This document shows positions 38,941-50,326 of a stretch of DNA of 64,000 nt, in pieces (position 1 is the first letter of the stretch; the number at the start of each line of letters is the position of its first letter). The translations under genes were made by a program, and so were the position numbers. Below the pieces are notes generated by a model. The model was not told the origin of the DNA. It was given only the letters and a program-made list of their open reading frames with translations, and made no database searches. The stretch is from Vibrio diabolicus (GTDB taxonomy: Bacteria; Pseudomonadota; Gammaproteobacteria; Enterobacterales; Vibrionaceae). Where the stretch lies: NCBI GenBank assembly GCA_001048675.1, contig CCKK01000001.1, forward strand, positions 62,001 to 126,000, written 5' to 3'.

Positions 38941-40569
38941 TTAATCAATCTGAGGGCCAGCGGCAACCAGAGATTTACCTTCCGCATTGTCCGTGTATTT
39001 ATCAAAGTTATTGATAAAGCGTTCAGCCAAGTCTTTCGCTTTGCTTTCCCACTGAAGTGGATCAACGTACGTGTCACGAGGGTCTAGAATGCTTGGATCC
39101 ACACCTGGTAGTGAAGTCGGTACTTCAAGATTGAAGATAGGAATGTGCTTAGTTGGTGCATCTTCAATCGAACCATCAAGAATCGCATCAATAATTCCGC
39201 GCGTATCTTGAATCGAGATACGTTTGCCAGTGCCGTTCCAACCCGTGTTCACTAGGTAAGCCTCAGCGCCTGCTGCTTCCATACGTTTAACCAGTACTTC
39301 TGCGTATTTAGTTGGGTGAAGCGTTAGGAACGCTGCGCCAAAACATGCAGAGAAGGTTGGTGTAGGCTCAGTAATACCACGCTCTGTTCCTGCCAATTTT
39401 GCAGTAAAGCCAGATAGGAAGTGGTACTTAGTTTGCTCAGGTGTCAATTTAGACACTGGAGGTAGCACACCAAATGCGTCCGCTGATAGGAAGATCACTT
39501 TATTCGCGTGACCGCCTTTTGATACTGGCTTAACGATGTTGTCGATATGGTAGATAGGGTAAGAAACACGAGTGTTTTCTGTTTTCGAACCATCATCAAA
39601 GTCGATAGAACCATCGCTACGTACCGTTACGTTTTCTAGCAGTGCATCACGGCGAATTGCGTTGTAGATGTCTGGCTCCGCTTCTTTCGATAGCTTGATG
39701 GTTTTCGCGTAACAACCACCTTCGAAGTTGAAGACGCCGTCATCATCCCAACCATGCTCATCATCACCAATTAGCGCACGTTTAGGATCAGTCGATAGTG
39801 TGGTTTTACCCGTACCAGAGAGACCAAAGAATACCGCTACGTCGCCGTCTTTGCCCATGTTGGCGCTACAGTGCATTGATGCGATGTCTTTTAGAGGAAG
39901 GAAGTAGTTCATCATTGCGAACATGCCTTTCTTCATCTCACCGCCGTACCAAGTACCACCGATAAGTTGCATGCGCTCGGTTAGGTTAAATACGGTGAAG
40001 TTTTCTGAGTTCAGACCTTGCTCTTCCCATTTTGGGTTAGTGCATTTTGCGCCATTCATTACCACGAAGTCTGGTTCAAATGTTGCCAATTCTTCTTCTG
40101 TTGGGCGGATAAACATGTTTTTAACGAAGTGCGCTTGCCATGCGACTTCCGTGATAACACGAATGCTCAAACGCGTATCTGGGTTTGCACCACAGTAACC
40201 GTCAACAACAAACAAGCGTTTGTTAGAAAGCTGGTTTGTGACCAGCTCTTTCAGCTCGTCCCACACTTCTGGAGTGATTGGTTTGTTGTCATTTTTTACT
40301 TGATCAGACGTCCACCACATATGCTCTTCTGTCGTAGCGTCTTTGACGATGTATTTATCTTTTGGTGAGCGACCAGTAAAGATGCCAGTGTCAACGGCAA
40401 CCGCACCTAGTTCAGTAACCACGCCACGCTCATAACCTGTTAGGTCTTCACGCGTTTCTTCCTCAAACAACATTTCGTAGCTAGGGTTGCGAATAACCTC
40501 TTTAACGTTATGCAGTCCGTGCTTGGTTAGATCAAGTGTTGCAGCCTTAGTATGTTCCATAACGGTCAT
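38941..40569 (-). CDS. pckA: Phosphoenolpyruvate carboxykinase (ATP)
   Basis: PckA converts oxaloacetate and ATP to PEP, the entry to gluconeogenesis. The 542-residue protein carries the P-loop [13 protein letters not shown], the metal-binding [15 protein letters not shown], and the signature [20 protein letters not shown], all intact. Length matches the ATP-dependent family. The 270 bp upstream (40570-40842) hold no gene; I see no convincing CRP or Cra site there. In E. coli it also lies near hslO and hslR. Confidence 0.97.
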   Translation of the reverse strand: MTVMEHTKAATLDLTKHGLHNVKEVIRNPSYEMLFEEETREDLTGYERGVVTELGAVAVDTGIFTGRSPKDKYIVKDATTEEHMWWTSDQVKNDNKPITPEVWDELKELVTNQLSNKRLFVVDGYCGANPDTRLSIRVITEVAWQAHFVKNMFIRPTEEELATFEPDFVVMNGAKCTNPKWEEQGLNSENFTVFNLTERMQLIGGTWYGGEMKKGMFAMMNYFLPLKDIASMHCSANMGKDGDVAVFFGLSGTGKTTLSTDPKRALIGDDEHGWDDDGVFNFEGGCYAKTIKLSKEAEPDIYNAIRRDALLENVTVRSDGSIDFDDGSKTENTRVSYPIYHIDNIVKPVSKGGHANKVIFLSADAFGVLPPVSKLTPEQTKYHFLSGFTAKLAGTERGITEPTPTFSACFGAAFLTLHPTKYAEVLVKRMEAAGAEAYLVNTGWNGTGKRISIQDTRGIIDAILDGSIEDAPTKHIPIFNLEVPTSLPGVDPSILDPRDTYVDPLQWESKAKDLAERFINNFDKYTDNAEGKSLVAAGPQID

Positions 40570-40842
40570 AGGTGCTCCTTATAAGGATTTTTGTAGGGAT
40601 TTTGTAAGAATGTTTTAATTTTAATCTGCTCACCATGCTAGCAACGGGGCGGGGAGAAAACAGGGAGATAGCTCAAAATTTATCCATGATTTCAATAAGG
40701 TTTTAGGTAACCCGTCACATATTGGTGGGAATAGTTTATCGTGCACGCAATCCTTTGCGCTAGGGCAAAATCATTATTAATTGTTTAAAATTAAGCAGTT
40801 GTTTTATTACGCTTGAAGCGAGGCATTACGAGGGGTTGATCA

Positions 40843-40870
40843 CAAAAATGCCAGCATTAAGCTGGCATTT
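40843..40870 (-). terminator. Terminator of hslO
   Basis: AATGCCAGC (40847-40855) pairs with GCTGGCATT (40861-40869). On the minus strand the stem is followed by five T. Confidence 0.85.
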
Positions 40871-40906
40871 TGTAGGGTAAATTACGTGCTTGATAAGCTA
40901 TGTAAA

Positions 40907-41782
40907 TTAATGCAGGGTTTTCTTGTCCGCAGAAGCTTGTGCATACAGCTCGGTGACTTCCGCTTCGTCGAACGTATAGGTCGTGCCACAGTAATCACAA
41001 TGTAAAGAAACGGATCCTACTTCAGCCAAAATGTCATAAATTTCAGCTTTCTCAACGGTGATGATAGCGGCACCACTACGATCACGAGAACAGCCACAAT
41101 GGAATTCGACAGGTTGCGGTTCGTAAAGGCGCACTTTGTCTTGGTTATATAGGCGGTATAGTAGTTCGTTAGCTTCTAGACCAAATAGCTCTTCATCTTT
41201 TACCGTGTCAGTCAGTTGCTCTAGATGCTCGAAATCATCTGGTGAACCAGTGCCATCAGGGATTACTTGAATCAACATACCTGCTGCGTGGGCTTTACCT
41301 TCGTGCTCGCCCGTGCGGATCCATAGACGCGTTTTTAGCTGCTCTGAGTTTGCGAAGTAGCCTTCTAGTACGTCGGCTAGAGTATCACCTTCTAATCCAA
41401 CGACACCTTGGTAACGCTCACCGTTTTTCGGTTCGATAGTGATAACGAGGTAACCTTTGCCCATGAGATCGTGGAGGCTTGCATCATCGGCAATATCGCC
41501 TTCCCAGCGAGCCACGCCACGAACGCGTTGCTTGTGGTCACCGTTGATAACGGCAAGAGATACAGGGCCGTCGCCTTGTAGCTGAATGGTGATTGAGCCT
41601 TCGAACTTAAGAGTGGCAGTTAAAAGAGTGGTTGAAACGAGTAGCTCACCCAGCAGTTTCTCTATTGCTGCCGGATATTCCTTGCTGGAGATAACACGTT
41701 GGTACGCTTCATCCAATTGTACCAACTCGCCACGTACTGAAAGATCTTCGAATAGGTAGCGGTTTAAAACATTATTTGCCAT
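40907..41782 (-). CDS. hslO: Redox-regulated chaperone Hsp33
   Basis: Hsp33 is a cytosolic holdase switched on by oxidation and unfolding. The 291-residue protein starts at ATG 41782, preceded by GAGGAAAGCACTCC; the frame is open further upstream to 41920 but that part overlaps hslR. The C-terminal redox switch has the CxC ([10 protein letters not shown]) and CxxC ([12 protein letters not shown]) zinc cysteines intact. hslR lies 31 bp upstream on the same strand, forming the usual hslR-hslO pair. Confidence 0.96.
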   Translation of the reverse strand: MANNVLNRYLFEDLSVRGELVQLDEAYQRVISSKEYPAAIEKLLGELLVSTTLLTATLKFEGSITIQLQGDGPVSLAVINGDHKQRVRGVARWEGDIADDASLHDLMGKGYLVITIEPKNGERYQGVVGLEGDTLADVLEGYFANSEQLKTRLWIRTGEHEGKAHAAGMLIQVIPDGTGSPDDFEHLEQLTDTVKDEELFGLEANELLYRLYNQDKVRLYEPQPVEFHCGCSRDRSGAAIITVEKAEIYDILAEVGSVSLHCDYCGTTYTFDEAEVTELYAQASADKKTLH

Positions 41783-41813
41783 GGAGTGCTTTCCTCGTTG
41801 GTAATTCCGGCTT

Positions 41814-42200
41814 TTATTGGTGTTTGAACTTAATGATGTCTCTGCGCTGCTTTTTATCTGGGCGGCGTTCTGGACTTGGGTTGTGGGCATTAAGCTTACG
41901 TTGAGTCGCGTGTTCCTCACGTTTCGCTATACTTTCATTAGTTTCGCGATACAAGGTCTGTGCGATGGGAGCGCCTCGGCGTTGATCAGAAATTTTTTCG
42001 ATGATCACAGTTTTTTCTTCGTTGCCTTGACGAAGTCTTACTTCGGCGCCCACTTCAACGATTTTACTCGGTTTGCTTCGTTGGCCATTATAGTGGACTT
42101 TACCACCATCGACCATGTTACGAGCGATAGAGCGGGTTTTATAAAATCTTGCGGCCCATAGCCATTTATCTAGCCTAACGGCTTCATTTAGGGAACTCAT
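41814..42200 (-). CDS. hslR: Heat-shock protein Hsp15, ribosome-rescue factor
   Basis: Hsp15 binds free 50S subunits carrying a stalled nascent chain. The 128-residue protein begins with an S4 RNA-binding domain ([26 protein letters not shown], split here as [12 protein letters not shown] and [13 protein letters not shown]) and ends in a basic tail ([17 protein letters not shown]) that contacts rRNA. It is the first gene of the hslR-hslO pair and is divergent from the gsp operon. Confidence 0.94.
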   Translation of the reverse strand: MSSLNEAVRLDKWLWAARFYKTRSIARNMVDGGKVHYNGQRSKPSKIVEVGAEVRLRQGNEEKTVIIEKISDQRRGAPIAQTLYRETNESIAKREEHATQRKLNAHNPSPERRPDKKQRRDIIKFKHQ

Positions 42201-42334
42201 AGAACACTACGCTATCTAATCACTGCCCGAATATGGCAATGAGTGATGGATTATTCACCTACAGATGGAGTCAAGGCGTATTTTTTTCAAGGGAGTTGGC
42301 AAAAACTGCATAAGAAAAAGGTATGAAAGACAAC

Positions 42335-42352
42335 TTGTGATATAGTTCACTG
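42335..42352 (+). promoter_or_regulatory. CRP-like site upstream of gspC
   Basis: TTGTGATATAGTTCACTG contains TGTGA-N6-TCAC(T), nine of ten core positions of the CRP consensus, 100 bp before gspC. No strong -35/-10 pair is clear downstream; TATAGC near 42412 is the best -10 candidate. It could equally act on the divergent hslR. Confidence 0.6.
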
Positions 42353-42453
42353 CTCTTTGTTGAGTAATAATTTTATTGCAAATTTAGCAATTTAAAGTCG
42401 ATAGCTATTGTTATAGCTTACATGACGAACGTTAGAATAAAGGAATCCATTCA

Positions 42454-43377
42454 GTGAAACGTTTAGAGCTAAGTGCAGGATTATCAAGCAGACCGCTACT
42501 GGCTCAGATCAAGTCCAATAATTATACAATTCAAGCCAAACTTAGCTTGTTGCTCACCTGTCTGTTTATTGCGATAACCGGATGGATACTTGGCAAAATT
42601 GTATGGTTAGCCATACCGCAATCGTCGGAAGTGCCGCAATGGCGTCCATCGACGAGCAGCGTTGTTGCGAGCAATAAAGGCGACGCGATAGATTTTAATG
42701 CCCTTCAGAATGCCAACCTATTCGGTAAATTCACTGAACAAAAGCCTGCAGTTGTAGAACAACCTGTTGTTAAAGACGCTCCTAAGACGCGCCTTAACCT
42801 TACACTGGTTGGCGCGGTTGCAAGCAGTGATGCGAATACCAGCCTTGCTGTCATTGCCAACCGTGGCAAGCAAGCAACGTATGGTTTAGGTGAAGAAATT
42901 GAAGGTACGCGTGCGACACTAAAAGCCGTATTAGTGGATCGAGTCATCATTGATAACCAAGGTCGAGACGAGACCTTAATGATGCAGGGTATAGAATATA
43001 AGAAGCTATCTGAATCGCCGCAGATAGCCAGAGCCCAATCTCAACGAGCAGAATCAACGTCTGACGTTGGAGAAAAATTAGAGCAAATCCGAGAGGAAAT
43101 TGCGAAAGATCCACAAAGCGTTTTCAAATACATCACCATTTCACCCGTCAAAAGAGACGGGGGCATTGTTGGTTATCGAGTGTCACCTGGTCGTGATGCT
43201 GCGCTGTTTAATGATGTGGGTCTAGAACCTGGTGATATTGCGGTGCAACTTAACGGGATCGATTTAAGCGACCCGTCTTCTTCAGTACAACTGATGCAAG
43301 TGATGAGCGATCCGCAAGAATTAAATTTAACTGTTGAGCGCGACGGCCAACAGTACGATATCTATATCCAATTGTAA
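42454..43377 (+). CDS. gspC: Type II secretion protein GspC (EpsC)
   Basis: GspC links the inner-membrane platform to the secretin. The 307-residue protein starts at GTG 42454 (after AAAGGAATCC). It has a short cytoplasmic part, one membrane helix (about 29-52), a homology region (about 80-180) that binds GspD, and a C-terminal PDZ domain (about 215-305; GYRVSPGRDAALFNDVGLEP, DIAVQLNGIDL). It is the first gene of a 12-gene operon in the order C-D-E-F-G-H-I-J-K-L-M-N. Confidence 0.96.
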   Translation: MKRLELSAGLSSRPLLAQIKSNNYTIQAKLSLLLTCLFIAITGWILGKIVWLAIPQSSEVPQWRPSTSSVVASNKGDAIDFNALQNANLFGKFTEQKPAVVEQPVVKDAPKTRLNLTLVGAVASSDANTSLAVIANRGKQATYGLGEEIEGTRATLKAVLVDRVIIDNQGRDETLMMQGIEYKKLSESPQIARAQSQRAESTSDVGEKLEQIREEIAKDPQSVFKYITISPVKRDGGIVGYRVSPGRDAALFNDVGLEPGDIAVQLNGIDLSDPSSSVQLMQVMSDPQELNLTVERDGQQYDIYIQL

Positions 43378-43413
43378 GACTTAGGCAACCGGCGTAAGTT
43401 CAGGGAGACATAC

Positions 43414-45432
43414 GTGAAACATTGGTTCAGCAAAAGTGCTTGGCTACTAGCAGGAAGTTTACTCTGCGTCCCAGGTGCAATAGCAAACGAATTTAGTGCC
43501 AGCTTTAAAGGCACTGATATTCAAGAATTCATCAACATAGTGGGTCGTAATCTCGAAAAGACCATCATTGTTGACCCTTCAGTGCGCGGTAAAATCGATG
43601 TCCGCAGCTATGACGTGCTTAACGAAGAGCAATACTACAGCTTTTTCCTTAACGTACTCGAAGTATACGGCTACGCCGTCGTAGAAATGGACAACGGTGT
43701 ACTTAAGGTTATCAAAGCGAAAGACTCAAAAACGTCAGCAATCCCTGTATTAGGTGATGGCAGCGCGCAAGGCGACAGCGTTATCACTCGAGTTGTTGCG
43801 GTGCGTAATGTGTCGGTTCGTGAGTTGTCGCCTCTACTTCGTCAACTGATTGATAATGCTGGTGCTGGTAACGTAGTTCACTACGATCCTGCGAACATCA
43901 TCTTAATCACAGGTCGTGCGGCGGTCGTAAATCGCTTAGCAGAAATCATTAAGCGTGTTGACCAAGCGGGTGATAAAGAAATTGAGCTGGTGGAATTGCG
44001 CAATGCTTCTGCTGCCGAAATGGTGCGTATTGTTGAAGCTCTGAATAAAAGCACCAATCAGAAGAGCACGCCTGAGTTCCTTGAGCCTAAAATTGTTGCC
44101 GATGAACGTACCAACGCGATTTTGATTTCTGGCGATCCTAAAGTTCGTGCGCGTCTGAAGCGATTGATTCGTCAACTTGACGTTGAAATGGCGACCAAAG
44201 GTAACAACCGTGTGGTTTACCTGAAGAACGCGAAAGCTGAAGATTTGGTGGATGTACTAAAAGGTGTCTCCGATAACCTACAAGCTGAAAAGCAAGTCGG
44301 CCAGAAAGCGTCAGGTGCCCAGCGTGGTGAAGTGGTGATTGCTGCGCACGCAGCGACCAACGCCTTAGTATTAACGGCTCCACCAGATATCATGAATGCG
44401 CTACAAGATGTTATTGCTCAGCTTGATATTCGTCGTGCTCAAGTCTTGATTGAGGCGCTGATCGTTGAAATGTCAGAAGGTGACGGCATTAACTTAGGTG
44501 TTCAGTGGGGCTCACTGGAAACCGGAGCGGTGATTCAGTACGGTAACTCTGGTGCACCGATTGGTCAGGTAATGGTTGGTCTAGAAGAAGCAAAAGATCA
44601 AACTCGAACTGAATACTACACAAATGCGAATGGCGAACGAACGCCATATGATGTTACTGAGTCTGGTGACTATTCTACTCTTGCATCGGCACTGAGCGGT
44701 GTTAACGGTGCTGCGATGAGCATCGTGATGGGTGACTGGACTGCTTTGGTCAGTGCGGTAGCGACCGACTCCAACTCAAACATTCTATCTTCTCCAAGTA
44801 TCACTGTAATGGATAATGGTGAAGCATCATTTATTGTTGGTGAAGAAGTGCCTGTTATCACAGGTTCTACTGCTGGCTCAAACAACGACAATCCATTCCA
44901 AACGGTTGATCGTAAAGAAGTGGGCATCAAGCTTAAGGTTGTGCCACAAATTAACGAAGGTGACTCTGTTCAGCTAAATATTGAGCAAGAAGTGTCCAAT
45001 GTGTTGGGTGCAAACGGTGCGGTTGACGTTCGATTTGCTAAGCGTCAGCTAAATACCTCAGTTATGATCCAAGATGGTCAGATGCTGGTTCTTGGTGGTT
45101 TGGTTGATGAACGTGCACTTGAAAGTGAGTCAAAAGTACCGCTACTGGGTGACATCCCAGTGCTTGGTCATCTGTTCAAATCAACCAGTACGCAAACAGA
45201 AAAGCGTAACTTGATGGTGTTCATCAAGCCGACGATTATTCGTGATGGTATGACTGCAGACGGCATTACACAGCGCAAATACAACTTTATTCGCGCAGAG
45301 CAGCTCTACAAAGCGGATCAAGGATTGAAGTTGATGGCTGACGAGAAGATCCCAGTCATGCCAGCCTTTGGCCAGGAGCGTCAGCACCCAACTGAGATCC
45401 AAGCGTTTATTGATCAAATGGAAAACAACTAA
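43414..45432 (+). CDS. gspD: Type II secretion secretin GspD (EpsD)
   Basis: GspD forms the outer-membrane channel for folded exoproteins. The 672-residue protein has a signal peptide (1-24), N0 domain ([20 protein letters not shown]), the repeated N1-N3 domains (about 100-330), and the secretin domain with [31 protein letters not shown] and [23 protein letters not shown] 43414 is the start. A short S-domain tail ([13 protein letters not shown]) ends it. Its stop overlaps the gspE start (TAATG). Confidence 0.97.
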   Translation: MKHWFSKSAWLLAGSLLCVPGAIANEFSASFKGTDIQEFINIVGRNLEKTIIVDPSVRGKIDVRSYDVLNEEQYYSFFLNVLEVYGYAVVEMDNGVLKVIKAKDSKTSAIPVLGDGSAQGDSVITRVVAVRNVSVRELSPLLRQLIDNAGAGNVVHYDPANIILITGRAAVVNRLAEIIKRVDQAGDKEIELVELRNASAAEMVRIVEALNKSTNQKSTPEFLEPKIVADERTNAILISGDPKVRARLKRLIRQLDVEMATKGNNRVVYLKNAKAEDLVDVLKGVSDNLQAEKQVGQKASGAQRGEVVIAAHAATNALVLTAPPDIMNALQDVIAQLDIRRAQVLIEALIVEMSEGDGINLGVQWGSLETGAVIQYGNSGAPIGQVMVGLEEAKDQTRTEYYTNANGERTPYDVTESGDYSTLASALSGVNGAAMSIVMGDWTALVSAVATDSNSNILSSPSITVMDNGEASFIVGEEVPVITGSTAGSNNDNPFQTVDRKEVGIKLKVVPQINEGDSVQLNIEQEVSNVLGANGAVDVRFAKRQLNTSVMIQDGQMLVLGGLVDERALESESKVPLLGDIPVLGHLFKSTSTQTEKRNLMVFIKPTIIRDGMTADGITQRKYNFIRAEQLYKADQGLKLMADEKIPVMPAFGQERQHPTEIQAFIDQMENN

Positions 45433-46934
45433 TGGTTGATATGTTAGACACAGCGCCAAGTATGCGTCGTCTGCCATTCAGTTTTGCCAATCGCTTTAAA
45501 CTGGTGCTGGAGACAGAGCATCCTGAGCGTCCGTCCATTCTTTACTATGTCGAGCCGCTCAACCCAGCGGCTCTGGTCGAAGTCCGTCGTGTGCTGAAGA
45601 AAAGCTTCGTGCCGCAACCTATCGATAAAGAAGCCTTCGATAAAAAGTTAACCGAAGCTTATCAGCGTGACTCGTCTGAAGCGCGTCAATTAATGGAAGA
45701 CATCGGTGCCGATAGCGACGACTTTTTCTCATTGGCTGAAGAGCTGCCGCATGATGAAGACTTACTAGAGTCAGAAGACGATGCACCAATCATTAAGTTG
45801 ATCAATGCGATGTTGGGTGAAGCAATTAAAGAAGGGGCGTCGGATATTCATATCGAAACTTTCGAGAAAACCCTTTCGATTCGTTTCCGTGTCGATGGCG
45901 TATTGCGTGAAGTGCTCACCCCAAGTCGTAAGCTTGCACCACTGTTAGTGTCGCGAGTGAAGGTCATGGCGAAGCTGGATATTGCAGAAAAGCGTGTACC
46001 TCAAGATGGTCGTATCTCGCTGCGTATTGGTGGTCGTGCGGTTGATGTGCGTGTTTCTACAATGCCGTCGTCACATGGTGAGCGAGTAGTTATGCGTCTG
46101 TTGGATAAAAACGCGACGCGTCTCGATTTGCATAGCTTAGGTATGACGCCGTCCGTGCACGACAATTTCCGTCATCTTATTCAGCGTCCTCACGGTATTA
46201 TCTTGGTCACCGGCCCGACGGGTTCTGGTAAGTCGACGACTTTGTACGCTGGCTTGCAAGAGATCAACAGTAACGAACGCAATATCTTAACGGTTGAAGA
46301 CCCGATCGAATTTGATATTGATGGCATCGGTCAGACTCAGGTGAACCCGAAGGTCGACATGACTTTTGCGCGTGGCTTGCGTGCTATTCTGCGTCAGGAC
46401 CCTGACGTGGTGATGGTCGGTGAGATCCGTGACTTAGAAACCGCACAAATAGCAGTGCAAGCGTCCTTAACGGGTCACTTAGTAATGTCGACCCTTCACA
46501 CCAACACCGCTGTTGGTGCGATCACGCGTCTACGCGATATGGGCATTGAACCATTCCTTATTTCTTCATCGTTATTGGGTGTGTTAGCACAGCGCTTGGT
46601 TCGTACGCTTTGCCCGAGTTGCAAAGAACCGTATGAAGCCGATGCTGAACAGAAGAAACTGTTTGGTATGGAAGCGCATGAACCACTAGAGCTACACCGT
46701 GCTAAAGGCTGTGAAGCGTGTAACCAAAAAGGTTACCGAGGTCGAACAGGTATCCACGAGCTCATTATGGTCGATGAGCAAGTGCAAGAATTGATTCACC
46801 GAGAGTCTGGTGAGCAAGAAATTGAGAGAGCCGTTCGCGCCCATACGCCAAGTATTCGCAGTGATGGTCTAAGCAAAGTACGTCGTGGTATTACGTCACT
46901 TGAAGAAGTGATGCGAGTGACGAAGGAAACCTAA
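45432..46934 (+). CDS. gspE: Type II secretion ATPase GspE (EpsE)
   Basis: GspE is the cytoplasmic ATPase that drives pseudopilus assembly. The 500-residue protein has Walker [15 protein letters not shown], an Asp box, Walker B-like [15 protein letters not shown], His box (STLHTNTA) and the tetracysteine zinc domain CPSCKEPYE...CEACNQKGY. Its N-terminal part binds GspL. It is coupled by TAATG overlaps to both gspD and gspF. Confidence 0.97.
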   Translation: MVDMLDTAPSMRRLPFSFANRFKLVLETEHPERPSILYYVEPLNPAALVEVRRVLKKSFVPQPIDKEAFDKKLTEAYQRDSSEARQLMEDIGADSDDFFSLAEELPHDEDLLESEDDAPIIKLINAMLGEAIKEGASDIHIETFEKTLSIRFRVDGVLREVLTPSRKLAPLLVSRVKVMAKLDIAEKRVPQDGRISLRIGGRAVDVRVSTMPSSHGERVVMRLLDKNATRLDLHSLGMTPSVHDNFRHLIQRPHGIILVTGPTGSGKSTTLYAGLQEINSNERNILTVEDPIEFDIDGIGQTQVNPKVDMTFARGLRAILRQDPDVVMVGEIRDLETAQIAVQASLTGHLVMSTLHTNTAVGAITRLRDMGIEPFLISSSLLGVLAQRLVRTLCPSCKEPYEADAEQKKLFGMEAHEPLELHRAKGCEACNQKGYRGRTGIHELIMVDEQVQELIHRESGEQEIERAVRAHTPSIRSDGLSKVRRGITSLEEVMRVTKET

Positions 46935-48151
46935 TGGCGGCATTTGAGTACAAAGCGCTAGATGCAAAAGGCAAGCATAAAAAAGGCACGATAGAAGGGG
47001 ACAACGCCCGACAAGTGCGCCAGCGACTCAAAGAGCAAGGGATGATCCCGATTGAAGTGGTTGAGACGAAAGCTAAATCGGCTAAGTCTTCAGGTTCAGT
47101 CAGCTTTAAGCGCGGCATCTCAACATCTGAGCTGGCACTAATCACACGTCAATTGTCCACGTTAGTCCAATCAGGTATGCCTTTGGAAGAATGTTTGCGT
47201 GCTGTCTCTGAGCAGGCTGAAAAGCCGAGAATTCGTTCTATGCTGGCTGCGGTTCGCTCGAAAGTAACCGAGGGTTATCCGCTCGCCGACAGCTTTGCTG
47301 ATTACCCACACGTGTTTGATGAGCTCTATCGCTCCATGGTTGCGGCGGGTGAAAAGTCAGGCCATCTTGATACGGTATTAGAGCGTTTGGCGGACTACGT
47401 CGAAAACCGTCAGAAGATGCGTTCCAAACTGCTTCAAGCCATGATTTACCCGGTGGTTTTAGTGGTGTTTGCGGTTGTTATTGTTTCTTTCTTATTAGCC
47501 ACAGTGGTACCCAAAATCATTGAGCCAATCATTCAGATGGGACAAGAGTTACCTCAGTCAACACAGTTCTTACTGGCAGCCAGTGAGTTTGTGCAAGATT
47601 GGGGGCTTATCATCTTCGTCGTGCTGGTGGTGTTTTTCTATGGGCTCAAACTGGCGTTGCAAAAACCAGACTTTCGCTTAGCTTGGGATAGAAAAATCTT
47701 GAGTCTACCGCTATTGGGCAAAATCTCTCGAGGTTTGAATACCGCACGATTCGCACGAACACTTTCGATTTGTACTTCCAGTGCGATTCCAATTCTAGAA
47801 GGCATGCGTGTCGCGGTGGATGTTATGTCTAATCGCTATGTGAAGCAGCAAGTGTTACTTGCTGCAGATAACGTTCGAGAAGGTGCCAGCCTGCGTAAGG
47901 CGTTAGATCAAACTCGTCTGTTTCCACCAATGATGCTACACATGATCGCCAGTGGTGAGCAAAGTGGTGAATTGGAGAGCATGTTGACGCGTGCTGCCGA
48001 TAACCAAGATCAAAACTTTGAATCTACAGTCAATATTGCGTTAGGCGTATTCACTCCGGCATTAATTGCCTTAATGGCTGGATTAGTGTTGTTCATTGTG
48101 ATGGCGACCTTGATGCCAATGCTAGAAATGAATAACTTGATGAGCGGATAA
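46934..48151 (+). CDS. gspF: Type II secretion inner-membrane protein GspF (EpsF)
   Basis: GspF is the polytopic core of the platform. The 405-residue protein has two homologous T2SF cytoplasmic domains (about 70-195 and 270-395) separated by membrane helices (VVLVVFAVVIVSFLLATVVP and DWGLIIFVVLVVFFYGL), and a C-terminal helix (LIALMAGLVLFIVMATLMPM). It overlaps gspE by one base and is followed by a 59-bp gap before gspG. Confidence 0.97.
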   Translation: MAAFEYKALDAKGKHKKGTIEGDNARQVRQRLKEQGMIPIEVVETKAKSAKSSGSVSFKRGISTSELALITRQLSTLVQSGMPLEECLRAVSEQAEKPRIRSMLAAVRSKVTEGYPLADSFADYPHVFDELYRSMVAAGEKSGHLDTVLERLADYVENRQKMRSKLLQAMIYPVVLVVFAVVIVSFLLATVVPKIIEPIIQMGQELPQSTQFLLAASEFVQDWGLIIFVVLVVFFYGLKLALQKPDFRLAWDRKILSLPLLGKISRGLNTARFARTLSICTSSAIPILEGMRVAVDVMSNRYVKQQVLLAADNVREGASLRKALDQTRLFPPMMLHMIASGEQSGELESMLTRAADNQDQNFESTVNIALGVFTPALIALMAGLVLFIVMATLMPMLEMNNLMSG

Positions 48152-48210
48152 ATTCGAATTAAGACGTGTCTACTTACGGCATGGCTTGAATCTAACTTTC
48201 GGAGAAAAAA

Positions 48211-48654
48211 ATGAAATTTAAACGTAGTAAACAACACGGTTTCACACTTTTAGAAGTGATGGTTGTTGTCGTTATCCTTGGTATTTTGGCAAGTTTCGTT
48301 GTTCCAAACCTATTGGGTAACAAAGAGAAGGCTGACCAACAAAAAGCGATTACGGACATCGTAGCGCTGGAAAATGCCCTAGATATGTACAAGTTGGATA
48401 ACAGCGTTTACCCAACGACAGACCAAGGCCTGGAAGCATTAGTTAGCAAGCCTTCTAACCCAGAGCCTCGAAACTACCGTGATGGCGGTTACATCAAACG
48501 TCTTCCTAATGACCCTTGGGGTAACCAGTACCAGTACCTAAGCCCAGGCGATAACGGTACGATTGACATCTTCACTCTAGGCGCAGATGGCCAAGAGGGT
48601 GGAGAAGGTCCAGCTGCAGATATTGGCAACTGGAACATGCAAGATTTCCAATAA
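48211..48654 (+). CDS. gspG: Major pseudopilin GspG (EpsG)
   Basis: GspG polymerises into the T2SS pseudopilus. The 147-residue precursor has a leader ending in KQHG^FTLLEVMVVVVILG with the invariant E5 after the cleavage site, and the C-terminal calcium-site region GTIDIFTLGADGQEGGEG. The 59-bp leader contains a strong ribosome site (TTCGGAGAAAAAA), consistent with high expression of this subunit. Confidence 0.97.
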   Translation: MKFKRSKQHGFTLLEVMVVVVILGILASFVVPNLLGNKEKADQQKAITDIVALENALDMYKLDNSVYPTTDQGLEALVSKPSNPEPRNYRDGGYIKRLPNDPWGNQYQYLSPGDNGTIDIFTLGADGQEGGEGPAADIGNWNMQDFQ

Positions 48655-48675
48655 ATAGAGCCTAAGCCAGCACTA

Positions 48676-49287
48676 ATGAAGCAAATGCGAAAACACAACG
48701 GTTTTACATTGATAGAAATTCTATTGGTGCTGGTTTTGCTATCCCTCACGGCAGTGGCCGTGATCACGACATTACCGACCAGCCAAAAAGATCTTTCCAA
48801 ACAGTATGCTCAAAGCTTTTTTCAGCGTTTACAGCTGCTTAACGAAGAGGCAGTACTAAGCGGTAAAGACTTTGGCGTTCGAGTGGATGACGCTAAATCA
48901 ACGTACGCTCTACTGAGTTTGACCGCGGAAGGTTGGCAGCCTCTGGAGTTAAAGCAGATTCCGAGCAAAACCAAGTTGGAAGATGACATTACGCTACTGC
49001 TCGAGCTAGGTGGCGGTGCTTGGGATAATGATGATCGCTTATTCAAACCGGGCTCTCTTTTTGATGAAGACATGTTTGCTGAAGAAGAAGACGACGAAAA
49101 GAAAGTTAAGCCACCGCAAGTGTTTATCTTTTCCAGTGCAGAAGTTACGCCATTTACTCTGTCTTTTTTTCCGCAAAATGGTGACGCCTTTAATGACGGC
49201 TGGCGAGTCATCGGCAAAGAAAGTGGACAAATCTTGTTACTAGCGCCGGGCGAAGAAGTGAAAGAGGATGAGAATGCGAAATTCTAA
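48676..49287 (+). CDS. gspH: Minor pseudopilin GspH (EpsH)
   Basis: The 203-residue precursor has the prepilin leader KQMRKHNG^FTLIEILLVLVL and a globular domain with an inserted acidic loop (EDDITLLLELGGGAWDNDDR, DEDMFAEEEDDEKK). The subunit sits below the I-J-K tip complex. Its end overlaps the gspI start by 20 bp. Confidence 0.94.
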   Translation: MKQMRKHNGFTLIEILLVLVLLSLTAVAVITTLPTSQKDLSKQYAQSFFQRLQLLNEEAVLSGKDFGVRVDDAKSTYALLSLTAEGWQPLELKQIPSKTKLEDDITLLLELGGGAWDNDDRLFKPGSLFDEDMFAEEEDDEKKVKPPQVFIFSSAEVTPFTLSFFPQNGDAFNDGWRVIGKESGQILLLAPGEEVKEDENAKF

Positions 49288-49663
49288 GCAAGCTCGCCCA
49301 CATTGGAGTCATCGCCGGACGAGAGGCATGACACTACTGGAAGTATTGGTCGCACTGGCTATTTTCGCCACCGCTGCCATCAGCGTCATTCGCTCGGTGA
49401 GCCAGCATATTAATACGATCAGTTATTTAGAAGAAAAAATGTTTGCAGCCATGGTTGTGGATAATCAGATGGCCAACGTGATGTTGAGTACCAGTGAACT
49501 TAAAGTAAAGAACGGCACAGAAGAGCTGGCTGGGCGCACTTGGTACTGGAAAATCACGCCTGTTGCCACCACGCAGCCATTGCTGAAAGCATTTGATGTG
49601 AGTGTCGCGCTCGAGAAAAACGCGAGCCCAGTCGTGACGGTACGAAGTTATGTGGCGCAATAA
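49268..49663 (+). CDS. gspI: Minor pseudopilin GspI (EpsI)
   Basis: The 131-residue precursor has the leader RRTRG^MTLLEVLVALAIFATA and a small C-terminal domain with the conserved NVMLSTSEL and WYWKITPVATTQP segments. It pairs with GspJ and GspK at the pseudopilus tip. ATG 49274 is an alternative start. It overlaps gspJ by 14 bp. Confidence 0.95.
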   Translation: MRMRNSKQARPHWSHRRTRGMTLLEVLVALAIFATAAISVIRSVSQHINTISYLEEKMFAAMVVDNQMANVMLSTSELKVKNGTEELAGRTWYWKITPVATTQPLLKAFDVSVALEKNASPVVTVRSYVAQ

Positions 49664-50326
49664 GAATCCACGCGCAAGTAAGCGCCAACTGGCAAAAGGT
49701 TTTACACTTATTGAAGTGCTGGTCTCGATTGCCATTTTTGCCAGTTTAAGTGTCGCCGCGTATCAAGTGGTATCGCAAGTGCAGCGCAGCAATGCACTAT
49801 CACAAGAGCGAACTCAGCGCTTAAATGAAATTCAGCGCGCCATGGTGATGATGGATAATGACTTTCGTCAAATGGCGATGCGCCAAACGCGGACAAATGG
49901 TGAAGAGCCCGCGAGCCAACTGATTTTTTGGTTCAGATTACTTGCTCGACTCCGATACTAAAGGGCTAATGTTTGCTCGCTTAGGATGGCACAACCCTCA
50001 ACTGCAGTTTCCCCGAGGGGAGGTCACTAAGGTTGGCTATCGTTTAAAAGAAGAAACATTACAACGAGTATGGTGGCGCTACCCTGACACGCCAGTGGGT
50101 CAACAAGGCATCGTTACCCCATTGCTGACGCAGGTCGAATCGTTTGATATGCGTTTTTACGATGGTAAACAATGGAAAAAGAGTGGGATGATGAAAAATC
50201 GCTACCGAAAGCGGTTTCTGTGATCCTTACTCTAAAAGATTATGGAGAGATTGCCCGCACCTATCTGACTCCTGATGGCACATTGAGTCAGAAAGAAGGA
50301 AGTTCAGGAGGCAGCAATAATGGTTA
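49650..50326 (+). pseudogene. gspJ: Minor pseudopilin GspJ (EpsJ), two compensating frame breaks
   Basis: The leader KRQLAKG^FTLIEVLVSIAIFA and the first part are normal. At 49924-49933 (GATTTTTTGGTTC) one extra T throws the frame, ending it at 49961. The next frame carries the expected YLLDSDTKGLMFARLGWHNP through YDGKQWK. At the five-A run 50176-50180 one base is missing; adding an A restores WDDEKSLPKAVSVILTLKDY and the natural end at 50324-50326, four bases into gspK. The corrected protein is about 225 residues, typical of EpsJ. Two breaks in one gene, both at T or A runs, point to sequencing error. Confidence 0.87.

Noticed and set aside
41783..41920. 46-residue N-terminal extension of Hsp33
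   Set aside because: It overlaps hslR, matches no homologue, and ATG 41782 has a proper ribosome site.
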